A stretch of DNA of 14,941 nucleotides from an uncultured Clostridia bacterium (GTDB taxonomy: Bacteria > Bacillota > Clostridia > TANB77 > CAG-508): positions 1 through 14,941 of the forward strand of contig CAKPKU010000040.1 in the NCBI GenBank assembly GCA_934167365.1. Reading direction: 5' to 3'. Below are positions 1 through 8,239 of the stretch, piece by piece (the first letter of the stretch is position 1; each line of letters starts with the position of its first letter). The notes beneath the pieces are model-generated. The model did not search any database. It saw nothing but the letters and a program-made list of their open reading frames with translations, and was not told the origin of the DNA. A program made the position numbers and the translations under genes.

Positions 1-534
1 AAATATAAATCTGATATTTCCCCTAGATCAAATATTGAAATAATAAAAAAAATATCTATAAATTTTATTAATAATTTTGATAATCTAGATGAAAAAAATC
101 TATTATTTACTGGCAATACTGGTCTTGGAAAAACATTTTTATCAGGTTGCATTGCTAATGAACTATTAAAAAAAGGAAAAAACGTTCTTTATCAAACAGC
201 CCCTGTTATGCTTGATTCAGTAATAGATTATAGATTCGGAAAAATAGATAGTTCAATTTATAATAATTTATTAGATGTTGACTTACTCATTATAGATGAT
301 CTTGGAACAGAATGTATGAATAGCATGAAATTTTCTGAATTATTTAATATTTTAAATACAAGACTATTAAATCAAAAAAATAGATCAACTAAAACAATAA
401 TTTCAACTAATTTAAATCTTCAGAATTTATTTAAGAATTATGATGAAAGAATAGTTTCAAGACTAGTTGGAAATTATAATATTTGTAGATTTTTTGGTGA
501 TGATATACGATTTACAAAAAAGAAATTATATTAG
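1..534 (+). CDS. DnaC/DnaI-family helicase loader ATPase, 5'-truncated by the window edge
   Basis: The frame is open from the first base, so the gene starts outside the window; 177 residues of the C-terminal AAA+ domain are visible. The first in-window ATG (208) lies after the Walker A motif and is not the real start. Visible-fragment motifs are Walker A GNTGLGKT (38-45), Walker B LLIIDDLGTE (95-104), a sensor-1-like ISTN (134-137) and an arginine-finger-type segment ERIVSRL (149-155). This set matches the DnaC/DnaI/IstB-like ATPases that load the replicative helicase onto single-stranded DNA. The absence of an adjacent transposase argues against IstB. Full-length clostridial members are about 300-330 aa, so roughly the N-terminal 150 residues (helicase-binding part) would be missing here. 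It converges on gyrA and shares its terminator. The family call is firm; helicase loading as its exact role is inferred. Confidence 0.88.
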   Translation, partial: KYKSDISPRSNIEIIKKISINFINNFDNLDEKNLLFTGNTGLGKTFLSGCIANELLKKGKNVLYQTAPVMLDSVIDYRFGKIDSSIYNNLLDVDLLIIDDLGTECMNSMKFSELFNILNTRLLNQKNRSTKTIISTNLNLQNLFKNYDERIVSRLVGNYNICRFFGDDIRFTKKKLY

Positions 535-544
535 AGCTAATAAG

Positions 545-586
545 TAATAAAAAGTGAATTAGAAGAATCTAATTCACTTTTTATTA
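545..586. terminator. Bidirectional intrinsic terminator between the helicase loader gene and gyrA
   Basis: The arms 545-562 and 569-586 pair along 18 bp without a mismatch around a 6-nt loop (563-568). The core is GTGAATTAG/CTAATTCAC flanked by A and T runs, so a U-rich tail follows the hairpin in either direction. It begins 10 nt after the loader stop codon and ends 2 nt before the gyrA stop codon, so it can serve both convergent genes. Confidence 0.9.
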
Positions 587-588
587 TT

Positions 589-3027
589 TTATTCATCATC
601 ATCTGGCGAAATTATTTCAATACTTACAACTTTTCCTCCATCGTTAGTTCTCATTAAAGTTACACCTTGTGTAGCTCTTCCTAATATACTAACTTCTTCA
701 ATTTTTAACCTTATTATAGTTCCCTTGTCTGTAATTAGCATTACATCTTCATTTCCTTTTGCAATTCTAATACCAACTATATTTCCTGTTTTTGGAGTAA
801 CCTTATATGTAATTACGCCTCTTCCACCACGATTTTGTACTCTGTATTCATTTAATTCAGTTCTTTTACCAAAACCATTTTCTGTAATTGCCAATAATGT
901 AGCATCACTTGTGTTTAATATAGATTCCATACCTATAACAAAATCATCATTATCTAATCTAATTCCAATAACACCTTGAGCTGATCTTCCTACTGGTCTT
1001 ACATCCTTTTCATCAAATGTTATACTTAATCCTTTACTTGTTACTAAAACAACATTATCTTCACCATCAGTCAAACGAACATCAATTAATTCATCATCAT
1101 CTTTTAAGGTTATTGATAATAATCCTGTTTTTCTGTTAGAATCAAATTCTGTTAATGCAGTTTTCTTTATTAATCCATTTCTTGTTGCCATTAATAAATA
1201 TTTTCCATCTTCAAATGTAGTAATTGGAATTACTGCTGATATTTTTTCTCCATTATCTAATCTCAATAAATTAACTATTGCTGTTCCTTTTGCAGTTCTA
1301 CCTGCTTCTGGAATTTCATATCCTCTTAATCTATATAATTTTCCTTTATTACTAAAGAATAAAATAGTATCATGAGTAGATGCTGTAAATATCTGTTTGA
1401 CAAAATCTTCTTCTCTTGTTGATATTCCTGTAATTCCCTTGCCACCTCTTTTTTGACTTTTATAAGTATCTATTGGCATTCTTTTAATATATCCAAAATG
1501 TGTCAAAGCAACTACTGTTTGCTCTTCTTTTATTAAGTCTTCTACATCGATTTCGCCCTCGGCTGCAACAATTTTTGTTTTTCTTTCATCTCCGTATTTT
1601 TCTTTAATTTCTGTCAATTCTTCTTTAATTATTTCTAAAACTAATTGCTCATTTTCTAATATTTCACGTAAATGTGCAATTAATTTCATTAATTCATTAT
1701 ATTCATCTTCTATTTTTTCACGTTGTAATCCTGACAATGTTTTTAGTCTCATATCAAGAATTGCTTGAGCTTGTATATCAGAAAGACCAAATCTTTCCAT
1801 TAATCTTTCTTTTGCATCATCATATGAAGATCTTATAATATTTATTACTTCATCTATATTATCTAAAGCTATTTTTAAACCTTCTAATATGTGAGCTCTT
1901 GCAAGTGCTTTATCTAATTCAAATTTTGTTCTTCTAATAATTACCTTTTCTCTATGGTCTATATAATGATCCAAGCATTGTCTTAATGTTAATATTTTAG
2001 GAACTCCATCAACTAAAGCTAACATAATAATACCAAATGTATCTTGCATTTGTGTATTTTTATATAATTGATTTAAAACAACTTGTGCATTTGCATCTCT
2101 TTTTAATTCAATTACAATTCTTACTTTATCTATTCTGTCAGACTCATCTCTTAAATCAGAAATTCCTTCAATTCTTTTATCCCTAGCTAATGTTGCTATA
2201 TTTTCAATTAATTTAGCTTTATTTACTTGATATGGTAATGATCTAACTATTATTCTTTGTTTATTACCACTCATTTCCTCAATTTCAGCTTCTGCTCTAA
2301 CAGAAATTTTACCTCTACCTGTTGTATATGCTTGTTTTATTCCTTCTCTTCCTAAAATTAACCCTTCTGTTGGAAAATCTGGTCCTTTTATTACAGTCAT
2401 TAATTCTTCATCAGTGATATCTCTATTATCTATAATTTTAATAATACCATTAATAACTTCTGTTAAATTATGTGGTGGTATATTTGTTGCCATACCTACG
2501 GCTATTCCTGATGAACCGTTTACTAATAATGCAGGTATTTTTGCTGGTAGTACAACTGGTTCTTGTAATCTATCATCAAAGTTTGGCATGAAATCAACTG
2601 TATTTTTTTCTATATCTGTTAACATTACTTCTGATATTTTTGACATTCTTGCTTCTGTATAACGGTATGCAGCAGGTCCATCACCATCGATTGATCCAAA
2701 ATTTCCATGACCATCAATTAATGGATATCTTAATGAAAAGTCTTGTGCCATTCTTACCATTGCATCATATACAGATGAATCACCATGTGGATGGTATCTA
2801 CCTAAAACATCACCGACTGTTGTCGCTGATTTTCTATATGGTTTATCTGATGTTAAACCATCCTCATGCATTGTATATAAAATACGTCTATGTACAGGTT
2901 TTAAACCATCTCTAACATCTGGTAATGCTCTTGAAACTATAACGCTCATTGCATAACTCATGTATGCATCTTTCATTTCTTTTTCAACATCTCTGTCTAT
3001 TATTTTTCCATCGTTTCTTTCTTCCAT
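589..3027 (-). CDS. gyrA: DNA gyrase subunit A
   Basis: This is the DNA breakage-reunion subunit of gyrase, which works as an A2B2 tetramer to introduce negative supercoils. The 812-aa length is normal. The N-terminal winged-helix/tower domain carries the catalytic tyrosine Y123 in RYTEARMS. The quinolone-determining segment [13 protein letters not shown] has Ser84 and Asp88, equivalent to E. coli Ser83 and Asp87, which is the wild-type susceptible pattern. The C-terminal beta-pinwheel, from about residue 500, contains the GyrA box QKRGGKG (525-531) that marks a true gyrase rather than topoisomerase IV ParC. The protein ends in an acidic tail (DDDE). The start is an ATG with AGAGGT upstream. 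It has its own promoter and is separated from gyrB by about 5.9 kb of other genes, although the two are often adjacent in Firmicutes. Confidence 0.98.
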   Translation of the reverse strand: MEERNDGKIIDRDVEKEMKDAYMSYAMSVIVSRALPDVRDGLKPVHRRILYTMHEDGLTSDKPYRKSATTVGDVLGRYHPHGDSSVYDAMVRMAQDFSLRYPLIDGHGNFGSIDGDGPAAYRYTEARMSKISEVMLTDIEKNTVDFMPNFDDRLQEPVVLPAKIPALLVNGSSGIAVGMATNIPPHNLTEVINGIIKIIDNRDITDEELMTVIKGPDFPTEGLILGREGIKQAYTTGRGKISVRAEAEIEEMSGNKQRIIVRSLPYQVNKAKLIENIATLARDKRIEGISDLRDESDRIDKVRIVIELKRDANAQVVLNQLYKNTQMQDTFGIIMLALVDGVPKILTLRQCLDHYIDHREKVIIRRTKFELDKALARAHILEGLKIALDNIDEVINIIRSSYDDAKERLMERFGLSDIQAQAILDMRLKTLSGLQREKIEDEYNELMKLIAHLREILENEQLVLEIIKEELTEIKEKYGDERKTKIVAAEGEIDVEDLIKEEQTVVALTHFGYIKRMPIDTYKSQKRGGKGITGISTREEDFVKQIFTASTHDTILFFSNKGKLYRLRGYEIPEAGRTAKGTAIVNLLRLDNGEKISAVIPITTFEDGKYLLMATRNGLIKKTALTEFDSNRKTGLLSITLKDDDELIDVRLTDGEDNVVLVTSKGLSITFDEKDVRPVGRSAQGVIGIRLDNDDFVIGMESILNTSDATLLAITENGFGKRTELNEYRVQNRGGRGVITYKVTPKTGNIVGIRIAKGNEDVMLITDKGTIIRLKIEEVSILGRATQGVTLMRTNDGGKVVSIEIISPDDDE

Positions 3028-3047
3028 ATGTTAACCTCTTTTCTTGT

Positions 3048-3089
3048 ATTATACTTATGTATTATACTAAATGAACATAAATTATGCAA
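3048..3089 (-). promoter_or_regulatory. gyrA promoter, sigma-A type, with two candidate -10 boxes
   Basis: Read on the minus strand, TTGCAT (3084-3089) is followed after 17 bp by a perfect TATAAT (3061-3066). The -35 matches consensus only at TTG. A second perfect TATAAT lies at 3048-3053, 13 nt further downstream, with a weaker -35 partner. Both sit 20-40 nt before the gyrA start codon. Promoter function is inferred from the motifs. Confidence 0.6.
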
Positions 3090-3595
3090 GAAAAACTACT
3101 TAATTTTATTAGTGTTTCGTATTAAAATAGTTACTACCATAAAAAACAAATAACTAGTTTTTTATGGCAGTATATTAGATAATATTACTAAATAATTTAA
3201 TGATTTATTTAATAATATTATTATTTATTTTATCTTTAGCACTTAAATTATATATTAATAAAATTGCTATTTTTACTAAATATCTGAATATAGAATATTA
3301 ATATTTATTATGTATTTATTATTATTTTCATTATTATGCCTATTATAAAATACGCTAATTATAAAAAATTAAAGTTTTATTACTTATATAATATTTCTTG
3401 TTTAAATTATAATTTTTACGCTATTGTTATATATAAATATTTTAATTATTCTACATATAAAAAAGAATTAAACTTTTAATTTCATAAAATAAATATACCT
3501 GAAAAAAATTACCTATAATAAGATTTAAATTTAAAAATTGAAATAATAAAAATAGCAATATTAATAACTACTTATATTACTTAATTATATGTTAT
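3090..3595. other. AT-rich intergenic region with no recognisable gene
   Basis: About 500 bases lie between the gyrA promoter and the 235-aa gene. I see no open frame with a ribosome binding site, no tRNA-like or rRNA-like stretch and no conserved motif. The only clear structure is the inverted repeat at 3132-3172. Any terminator for the 3596-4303 gene should fall here, but no strong GC-rich stem directly follows its stop codon. Confidence 0.5.
3132..3172. repeat. Imperfect inverted repeat, possible terminator of the upstream cluster
   Basis: CCATAAAAAAC (3137-3147) pairs perfectly with GTTTTTTATGG (3157-3167) around a 9-nt loop. Outside a single A/C mismatch the stem continues for 4 more bp, giving arms 3132-3147 and 3157-3172. 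It lies just upstream of the gyrA promoter and more than 400 bp after the nearest upstream stop codon. Read on the minus strand the second arm is T-rich, so weak intrinsic termination is possible. The low GC of the stem and the missing clean U-tract leave the function open. Confidence 0.4.
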
Positions 3596-4303
3596 CTAAT
3601 TAAGTTTGCTTGCCAAATCAAGCTCTTCTTTTGATAAATCAAAATTGTTTCCATTATTTTTTATTAATTCATGTATATTTTCTATTGTTCTTGCCTCATT
3701 GATTAAATTTTCTATTGGTAATGTTTTTGACAATGTTTTATCTATTTTTTTCATGTACTTTTCCATTCCCTCAATATTTCTATTTTCATATTCTAATTTC
3801 CATTTATTTACATATGAATTCAAATTGTCTATATTTTTACTTTGAGTAGTAAATTCTTTCTTTATGTTTGATGAAACATTATTTATAATTACATCCTTTC
3901 CATTTGCAATAAGATTAGTTGTATCTTCTGATATAATCCCCATACTACTAATTTTATTTAAAGCTAAATTTATTCCAGAAGATATACTATCTAAAATACC
4001 TCCTTTTTCAATGGCTTTTTCTGCCTGTGAAACACTTTCAAATTCACCTGTAACTATTCCTAATGCACTTTTTCCTATATTTATAGCATTATCTATTAGG
4101 CTTTTTATTCCTTCAGAAAATCCTTCACTTATTATTGTATCTTTAATATTTATTACCTCATTTTCAATTATATCTGGTACCAATGCTCTTATACCTGCAT
4201 CTAATGAAAAATCAATAATTTTTCCTAATGTTGATTGAAAAAATTCTTGTTGATTATTGTTTGTTATATTTAAATCACTTTCCTGATTTAGCACATTTTC
4301 CAT
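3596..4303 (-). CDS. Hypothetical helical protein of 235 aa, unknown function
   Basis: I do not recognise a named domain. The start ATG has AAGGAT about 8 nt upstream, which supports translation, and the gene ends in TAG. The protein has no signal peptide and no membrane span long enough to be convincing. Its middle (roughly residues 35-135) alternates hydrophobic stretches with Gly/Ser turns, for example SALGIVTGEF and GGILDSISSGINLAL, suggesting amphipathic helices that could associate with membranes or partners. The C-terminal third is highly charged with a coiled-coil-like pattern (KWKLEYENRNIEGMEKYMKK). No cysteines are present. It is separated from the ATPase cluster by the tandem repeat array, so membership in that operon is uncertain. 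It could be a substrate, a scaffold or an unrelated gene. Confidence 0.8.
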   Translation of the reverse strand: MENVLNQESDLNITNNNQQEFFQSTLGKIIDFSLDAGIRALVPDIIENEVINIKDTIISEGFSEGIKSLIDNAINIGKSALGIVTGEFESVSQAEKAIEKGGILDSISSGINLALNKISSMGIISEDTTNLIANGKDVIINNVSSNIKKEFTTQSKNIDNLNSYVNKWKLEYENRNIEGMEKYMKKIDKTLSKTLPIENLINEARTIENIHELIKNNGNNFDLSKEELDLASKLN

Positions 4304-4373
4304 ATTCTACATCCTTATAAAAATATATTTAGGTTTTTGGATTTACCTATAAACCATTTAACATTCTTCTTTC

Positions 4374-4912
4374 TGTTAAATATATTAATTGTTTTTTATT
4401 TATTTTTAATTTATTTTTTTATTGACTTAAATTTTCTTTATTAACAAATTACGATTTTTGTTAAATATATTAATTATTCTTTTATTTATATTTAATTTAT
4501 TTTTTATTAATCAAAATTTTATTCATTAATTAATTATATTTTTTTGTTAAATATATTATTTTTTTACTTATATTTAATTTATTTTTTATTAATCAAAATT
4601 TTATTCATTAATTAATTACATTTTTCTGTTAAATATGTTGATTATTTTTTATTTATATTTAATTTATTTTTTATTTATATTTAATTTATTTTTTTATTAA
4701 TCAAATTTTATTCATTTATAAATTACATTTTTTGTTAAATGTTTTAATTATTTTTTATTTATATTTAATTTATTTTTTTATTAATTAAATTTTTATTCAT
4801 TAATAAATCATATTCTTGTTAAATATTTTAATTATTTTTATTTGTATTTAATTTATTTTTTATTTGTATTTTACTAATTATTTTTTAACTAATTTAAGTT
4901 TTCTCTTAATAA
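4374..4912. repeat. Tandem array of six imperfect ~85-bp AT-rich repeats
   Basis: A unit opening with TGTTAAAT recurs at 4374, 4459, 4545, 4627, 4733 and 4817, giving periods of 85, 86, 82, 106 and 84 bp. Each unit continues with a TTTATATTTAATTTATTTT-like segment and usually ends with a TTATTCATTAAT-like segment. The long unit (4627-4732) contains an extra ~22-bp internal duplication of the TTTATATTTAATTTA segment. Only a handful of G and C bases occur in each copy. No frame stays open through it. It fills the whole gap between the 72-aa gene and the leader of the 235-aa gene. Possible roles are a protein-binding array, a curved-DNA spacer or a slippage-prone neutral repeat; the sequence alone does not decide. 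Confidence 0.85.
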
Positions 4913-4913
4913 A

Positions 4914-5132
4914 TTATGAATTTATAACATATTTTATATAGCTGTTTACATTGAATCCATTATCACGACCTTCTTTGTTTAATGCCTCTGAATACATATT
5001 TCTATATTGAGAATCTAAATATAAATCATTATAATTTTCCACATTCTCATGCTCTTTTACTATATTATTTTCGGTATTGAATAATTTATCTTTATATATA
5101 TATTCCTTCACTTCTTCATAAAAATCTTCCAT
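4914..5132 (-). CDS. Small acidic hypothetical protein, last gene of the ATPase cluster
   Basis: This 72-aa frame begins at an ATG with AAGGA about 8 nt upstream; that site overlaps the stop codon of the CpaE-like gene, and only 11 nt separate the genes, so they are probably co-transcribed and coupled. The product is hydrophilic and rich in Glu, Asp, Asn and Tyr, with no signal peptide or membrane span. I cannot assign a family. Tight spacing and a proper ribosome binding site make it more credible than a random frame. An accessory or adaptor role for the two upstream ATPases is a guess from position alone. The tandem repeat array starts right after its stop codon. Confidence 0.7.
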   Translation of the reverse strand: MEDFYEEVKEYIYKDKLFNTENNIVKEHENVENYNDLYLDSQYRNMYSEALNKEGRDNGFNVNSYIKYVINS

Positions 5133-5143
5133 AAAATCATTCC

Positions 5144-6424
5144 TTATATTTTATTTATATTCTTTAATATTAAATGATAATTTAATTTATTTTTTATCAT
5201 AAATATTTTTTTTAGATTTAAATTAGAGCATATATTAAAAAATGTATTATATCTAATTTTTCCAATTGCTCTAATATTTTTTAATATTGAATTATTTTTT
5301 AATTTATTAAAAAATATATAATCAAGTATTTTATATTTATAAATTATTATATTAACTTTACTTATATTTATTTTCCAAACATCACATAGAAAATTCAACA
5401 TATTTTTTGTTTTTTCAATTTCTAATTTGTTAACTTGTGTTAAAAGCAATATATAATCACTTATAGAAAAAATTGATTTATTTAATTCAAAAATTGATTC
5501 TGAATATGTATCTATTATTATATAATCATACTCATTTTTTACATTTTGAATTATATCCTCTAAATAATTAATATTTATTTTTTTATTATATAATAAAAAA
5601 TTTATATTTCCTAAAACTGATAAATTTTTATCTATTTTTGTAATATTTTTTTTAATAATATTAATATTATTTTTAATATTTTCTTTTCTATTTTTTTCCA
5701 TATTCTTTCTTGAGTTTTCCACAATATTTCCTGATTTATTATCTATATAATTATTATTTATAATTTCGTATTTTCTTGTATTTTTTAAATCATAAATATA
5801 ACTTATATTATTATTTAAAACATCAAAATCTATTAATAATACTCTTTTATTTTTCTTAATATTATCGGAGAGCTCTATAGAAAAAGTTGTTTTTCCTATT
5901 CCTCTATTACCAATAACTGTTATAATTCTACACTTTTTATTTTCTATTAAATTACTATTTTTTATTTTTTTTAATTTATTAAAAATATTATTTTTTTCAC
6001 TTTTTTTATTTAAAACTATTTGCTTTAGTTTATCAATTTCAGCTTTTAGCTCTTCATTTATAACTTCTACATTCTTGTTTTTTAATAAACTAATAATGCT
6101 AAAAATATCAATTCCATCATACAGAATATCATATACACCATTTGATAAAAGTTTCTTCTCCAGATTAATATTCTTTTTATCTATGATTGCAATAAGTTTT
6201 ATTTTTCTATTTATACTGATTACTTTATTTACCAATTGCTCTAACGTAATTTGGCCTTCTAATAGTTCACTTACAATTATAAAATTTATATCAGAATTTG
6301 CTTCTAAAAATTCTAATATTCCTTCTATATATTGTATATCTTTACATGGTACTTCAAACTCACTATGCTTATTTAATTCATTATTTAAATTCGGATTTCC
6401 TATTGCAGTTATTATCTTTATCAA
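5144..6424 (-). CDS. CpaE/TadZ-like (MinD/ParA superfamily) ATPase with N-terminal receiver-like domain
   Basis: The protein is 426 aa with a TTG start 6 nt after GGAGG; this TTG overlaps the stop codon of the VirB4-type gene by 4 nt (TTGA). Residues 1 to about 115 alternate beta and alpha elements like a receiver fold (FIIVSELLEG, KLIAIIDKK, GVYDILYDGID), as in CpaE/TadZ. The ATPase part has Walker A GNRGIGKTT (172-180), Walker A' LLIDFD (D199, D201) and Walker B YIIIDTY (D305). In canonical MinD/ParA proteins the loop reads KGGxGKT; here the signature lysine is replaced by Asn173. Such proteins localise or energise pilus and secretion machines at the membrane. An Asn/Lys/Ile-rich low-complexity stretch (about 215-265) separates the motifs. 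Partnership with the VirB4-type ATPase is inferred from overlap and operon position. Confidence 0.82.
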   Translation of the reverse strand: MIKIITAIGNPNLNNELNKHSEFEVPCKDIQYIEGILEFLEANSDINFIIVSELLEGQITLEQLVNKVISINRKIKLIAIIDKKNINLEKKLLSNGVYDILYDGIDIFSIISLLKNKNVEVINEELKAEIDKLKQIVLNKKSEKNNIFNKLKKIKNSNLIENKKCRIITVIGNRGIGKTTFSIELSDNIKKNKRVLLIDFDVLNNNISYIYDLKNTRKYEIINNNYIDNKSGNIVENSRKNMEKNRKENIKNNINIIKKNITKIDKNLSVLGNINFLLYNKKININYLEDIIQNVKNEYDYIIIDTYSESIFELNKSIFSISDYILLLTQVNKLEIEKTKNMLNFLCDVWKINISKVNIIIYKYKILDYIFFNKLKNNSILKNIRAIGKIRYNTFFNICSNLNLKKIFMIKNKLNYHLILKNINKI

Positions 6425-8226
6425 TTTTTTCCTCCATTTATAATATTATCTTCAAAATCTGCTGATTCTATTTTAGTAAGGATATGATCTGACCCAACAA
6501 TCATCAAGGCTTCTCCTCGTTTTAGTGTTTTTATTTCAATTTTTTCCTTATCTGATATATTTTCGTATTTTTGCAATACATTTAAATTTTCCTCCTCTAG
6601 AGAAAAATAGTTTCTAATACTAGAATTATTTATTATACATCTGCCATATATACCATCTTCCAAACTAAACAAATCAGAAACATCCTGAGTTATAGCAATA
6701 GCACTTCCACCATATTTTCTTATAGTCTTAAATATTTTATATATAAAACTTGCAACTTCCTTATTTGATGTAACGCCTATAAGCCTCCATATTTCATCTA
6801 AATATATAGATTTTTTTATTGATCTATCTTTTTTAATTTTATCCCAAAATAAATCTGTAAATAAGTACATACCATATTTAATATTTTCTTCGCCTAATTC
6901 GTATATATCTGCAACAATTAATTTGTTATCTAATTTTATATTTGTATATTTGTTAAAAAATGATAATGAACCTTTTATAAAAGGAATCAATTTTATTTGT
7001 AATTTTGTAGCCCTTTTATCCTTAATTAAAATATTGTAAAAATCCTCTAAAATAGGCATGTCCTCTGGATCTTTAAATTTATTTTTTATATTAATTTTAT
7101 TTTTATCCATTTTTTTAAATAAAGAACTATCATCAAAAGTTATACCTTTGCTTTCATATGTTTTTATTAAGTTTTCCTCTATTATAGACTTTTCTTCTTC
7201 ATTTAAATTATTTAAAATTAAATTGAAAAATCCTATTAATTTACTTATTTTATTTGCTAAATAACCACTTTGGTTTTCTTCTAAACTTTCTTCCCTAATA
7301 TCAAAAACATTTATATATGTATCTGAATTAGGTCCAATTTTCAGTAATGTTCCTTGCAAATTAATACACATCTTATCATATTCCCTTTCGGGGTCTATTA
7401 CATATTGTTCTATTCCTAGTAATCTATATCTCAATATTAGTAATTTTGTGTAATAAGACTTACCAGCACCACTTGTTCCAAAAATACACATATTTGCATT
7501 TTTATATTTCTTTGAGTTGTACTTATCTATAAAAACCAATGAATTATTATTTATATTTGTACCTATAAAAACGCCATTTTCATCAAATATTGAAGATGTA
7601 ATAAATGGATATGTTGATAATAATCCTGATGTTAAAATATTTCTCCTTGCTACATCTCTCACTTCCTTATAATTATCCATTAATGGTAAACATGTTCTAA
7701 AAGCCTGTTCTTGCCTGAAATATGCTCTTCTGGTTTGAATTCCTCTACTTTGCATTATCCCTTCAATTTTGTTAATAATATAATCTAAATCTTTTTTGTT
7801 TTGTGAAAATACATTTACATATGCATATAAATAATATAAATCCTCATTATTCAATTGCATTTCTCTTCTTATATATTTGGCATCATTATATGTAAAAGCT
7901 GCAATATCTATATCTTGTCTGTTTTCACTATAAGTCTGCAAATCAGCTCCGACATTTCCTATGTGATAAGTTAAATCTTTTATCACTTTATATGAATTTT
8001 GCTTTTCATAGAATATAGAAATATTAGTATTAAAATTACTATCTATAATATCCTTAAATATAAGGGAATCATGCTCTCTGTTATAATTTATTATAATCAG
8101 TGTAGAATAAAATACATTATCAATTTCTACATATTTTGGATTAGAACAATCTATATAAGCAGGTGCAATATAGTCTTTATCTGTTGTAATTCCTCTTTCT
8201 AATATACTTTTATCTAAAAGCTTTAT
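6421..8226 (-). CDS. VirB4/TraC-type secretion ATPase, C-terminal ATPase portion
   Basis: With the AUA start chosen here the product is about 601 aa; an in-frame TTG at 8247 is the alternative. Walker A GTSGAGKS covers residues 250-257 (K256), and Walker B IYLDEIWRL centres on D477/E478. A downstream YGGSAIAITQDVSDLF segment is the conserved post-Walker B Gln motif of VirB4/TraC proteins. QTRRAYFRQEQAF and FIDPERE-like segments (here YVIDPEREY) are also typical. VirB4 hexamers power substrate transfer or pilus assembly at the inner membrane in type IV secretion. The usual N-terminal VirB4 domain is absent and appears as the separate 191-aa upstream gene, so VirB4 looks split here. No TGA/VirD4 coupling protein, relaxase or channel gene is in the window. 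The family is firm; the transported substrate is unknown. Confidence 0.88.
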   Translation of the reverse strand: MKLLDKSILERGITTDKDYIAPAYIDCSNPKYVEIDNVFYSTLIIINYNREHDSLIFKDIIDSNFNTNISIFYEKQNSYKVIKDLTYHIGNVGADLQTYSENRQDIDIAAFTYNDAKYIRREMQLNNEDLYYLYAYVNVFSQNKKDLDYIINKIEGIMQSRGIQTRRAYFRQEQAFRTCLPLMDNYKEVRDVARRNILTSGLLSTYPFITSSIFDENGVFIGTNINNNSLVFIDKYNSKKYKNANMCIFGTSGAGKSYYTKLLILRYRLLGIEQYVIDPEREYDKMCINLQGTLLKIGPNSDTYINVFDIREESLEENQSGYLANKISKLIGFFNLILNNLNEEEKSIIEENLIKTYESKGITFDDSSLFKKMDKNKINIKNKFKDPEDMPILEDFYNILIKDKRATKLQIKLIPFIKGSLSFFNKYTNIKLDNKLIVADIYELGEENIKYGMYLFTDLFWDKIKKDRSIKKSIYLDEIWRLIGVTSNKEVASFIYKIFKTIRKYGGSAIAITQDVSDLFSLEDGIYGRCIINNSSIRNYFSLEEENLNVLQKYENISDKEKIEIKTLKRGEALMIVGSDHILTKIESADFEDNIINGGKN

Positions 8227-8230
8227 TTTA

Positions 8231-8238
8231 TCACCTCC
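8231..8238 (-). promoter_or_regulatory. Near-perfect Shine-Dalgarno deciding the VirB4-type start
   Basis: On the minus strand GGAGGTGA begins 1 nt after the stop codon of the 191-aa gene. Its GGAGG core lies 7 nt before an in-frame AUA (8224-8226). The alternative TTG start at 8245-8247 lies upstream of this site, has no Shine-Dalgarno of its own and would make the site encode Gly-Gly-Asp. No ATG or GTG is available at workable spacing. Confidence 0.6.
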
Positions 8239-8239
8239 A

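Noticed and set aside
725..979. Plus-strand open frames opposite gyrA, gyrB, the ATPase genes and the 235-aa gene
   Set aside because: They are antisense shadows of well-supported genes, lack ribosome binding sites and have no recognisable protein features.
2759..2790. Quinolone-resistance mutation in gyrA
   Set aside because: Residues Ser84 and Asp88 are the wild-type types; nothing in the segment suggests resistance.
4500..4800. Tiny minus-strand frames (about 9 codons, starting MNKI) recurring inside the repeats
   Set aside because: They have no ribosome binding site, are not kept in all copies and are expected from repeating AT-rich sequence.
4374..4912. CRISPR array
   Set aside because: The repeated unit is the entire ~85-bp period with no unique spacers, the copies are imperfect, there is almost no GC, and no cas gene is nearby.
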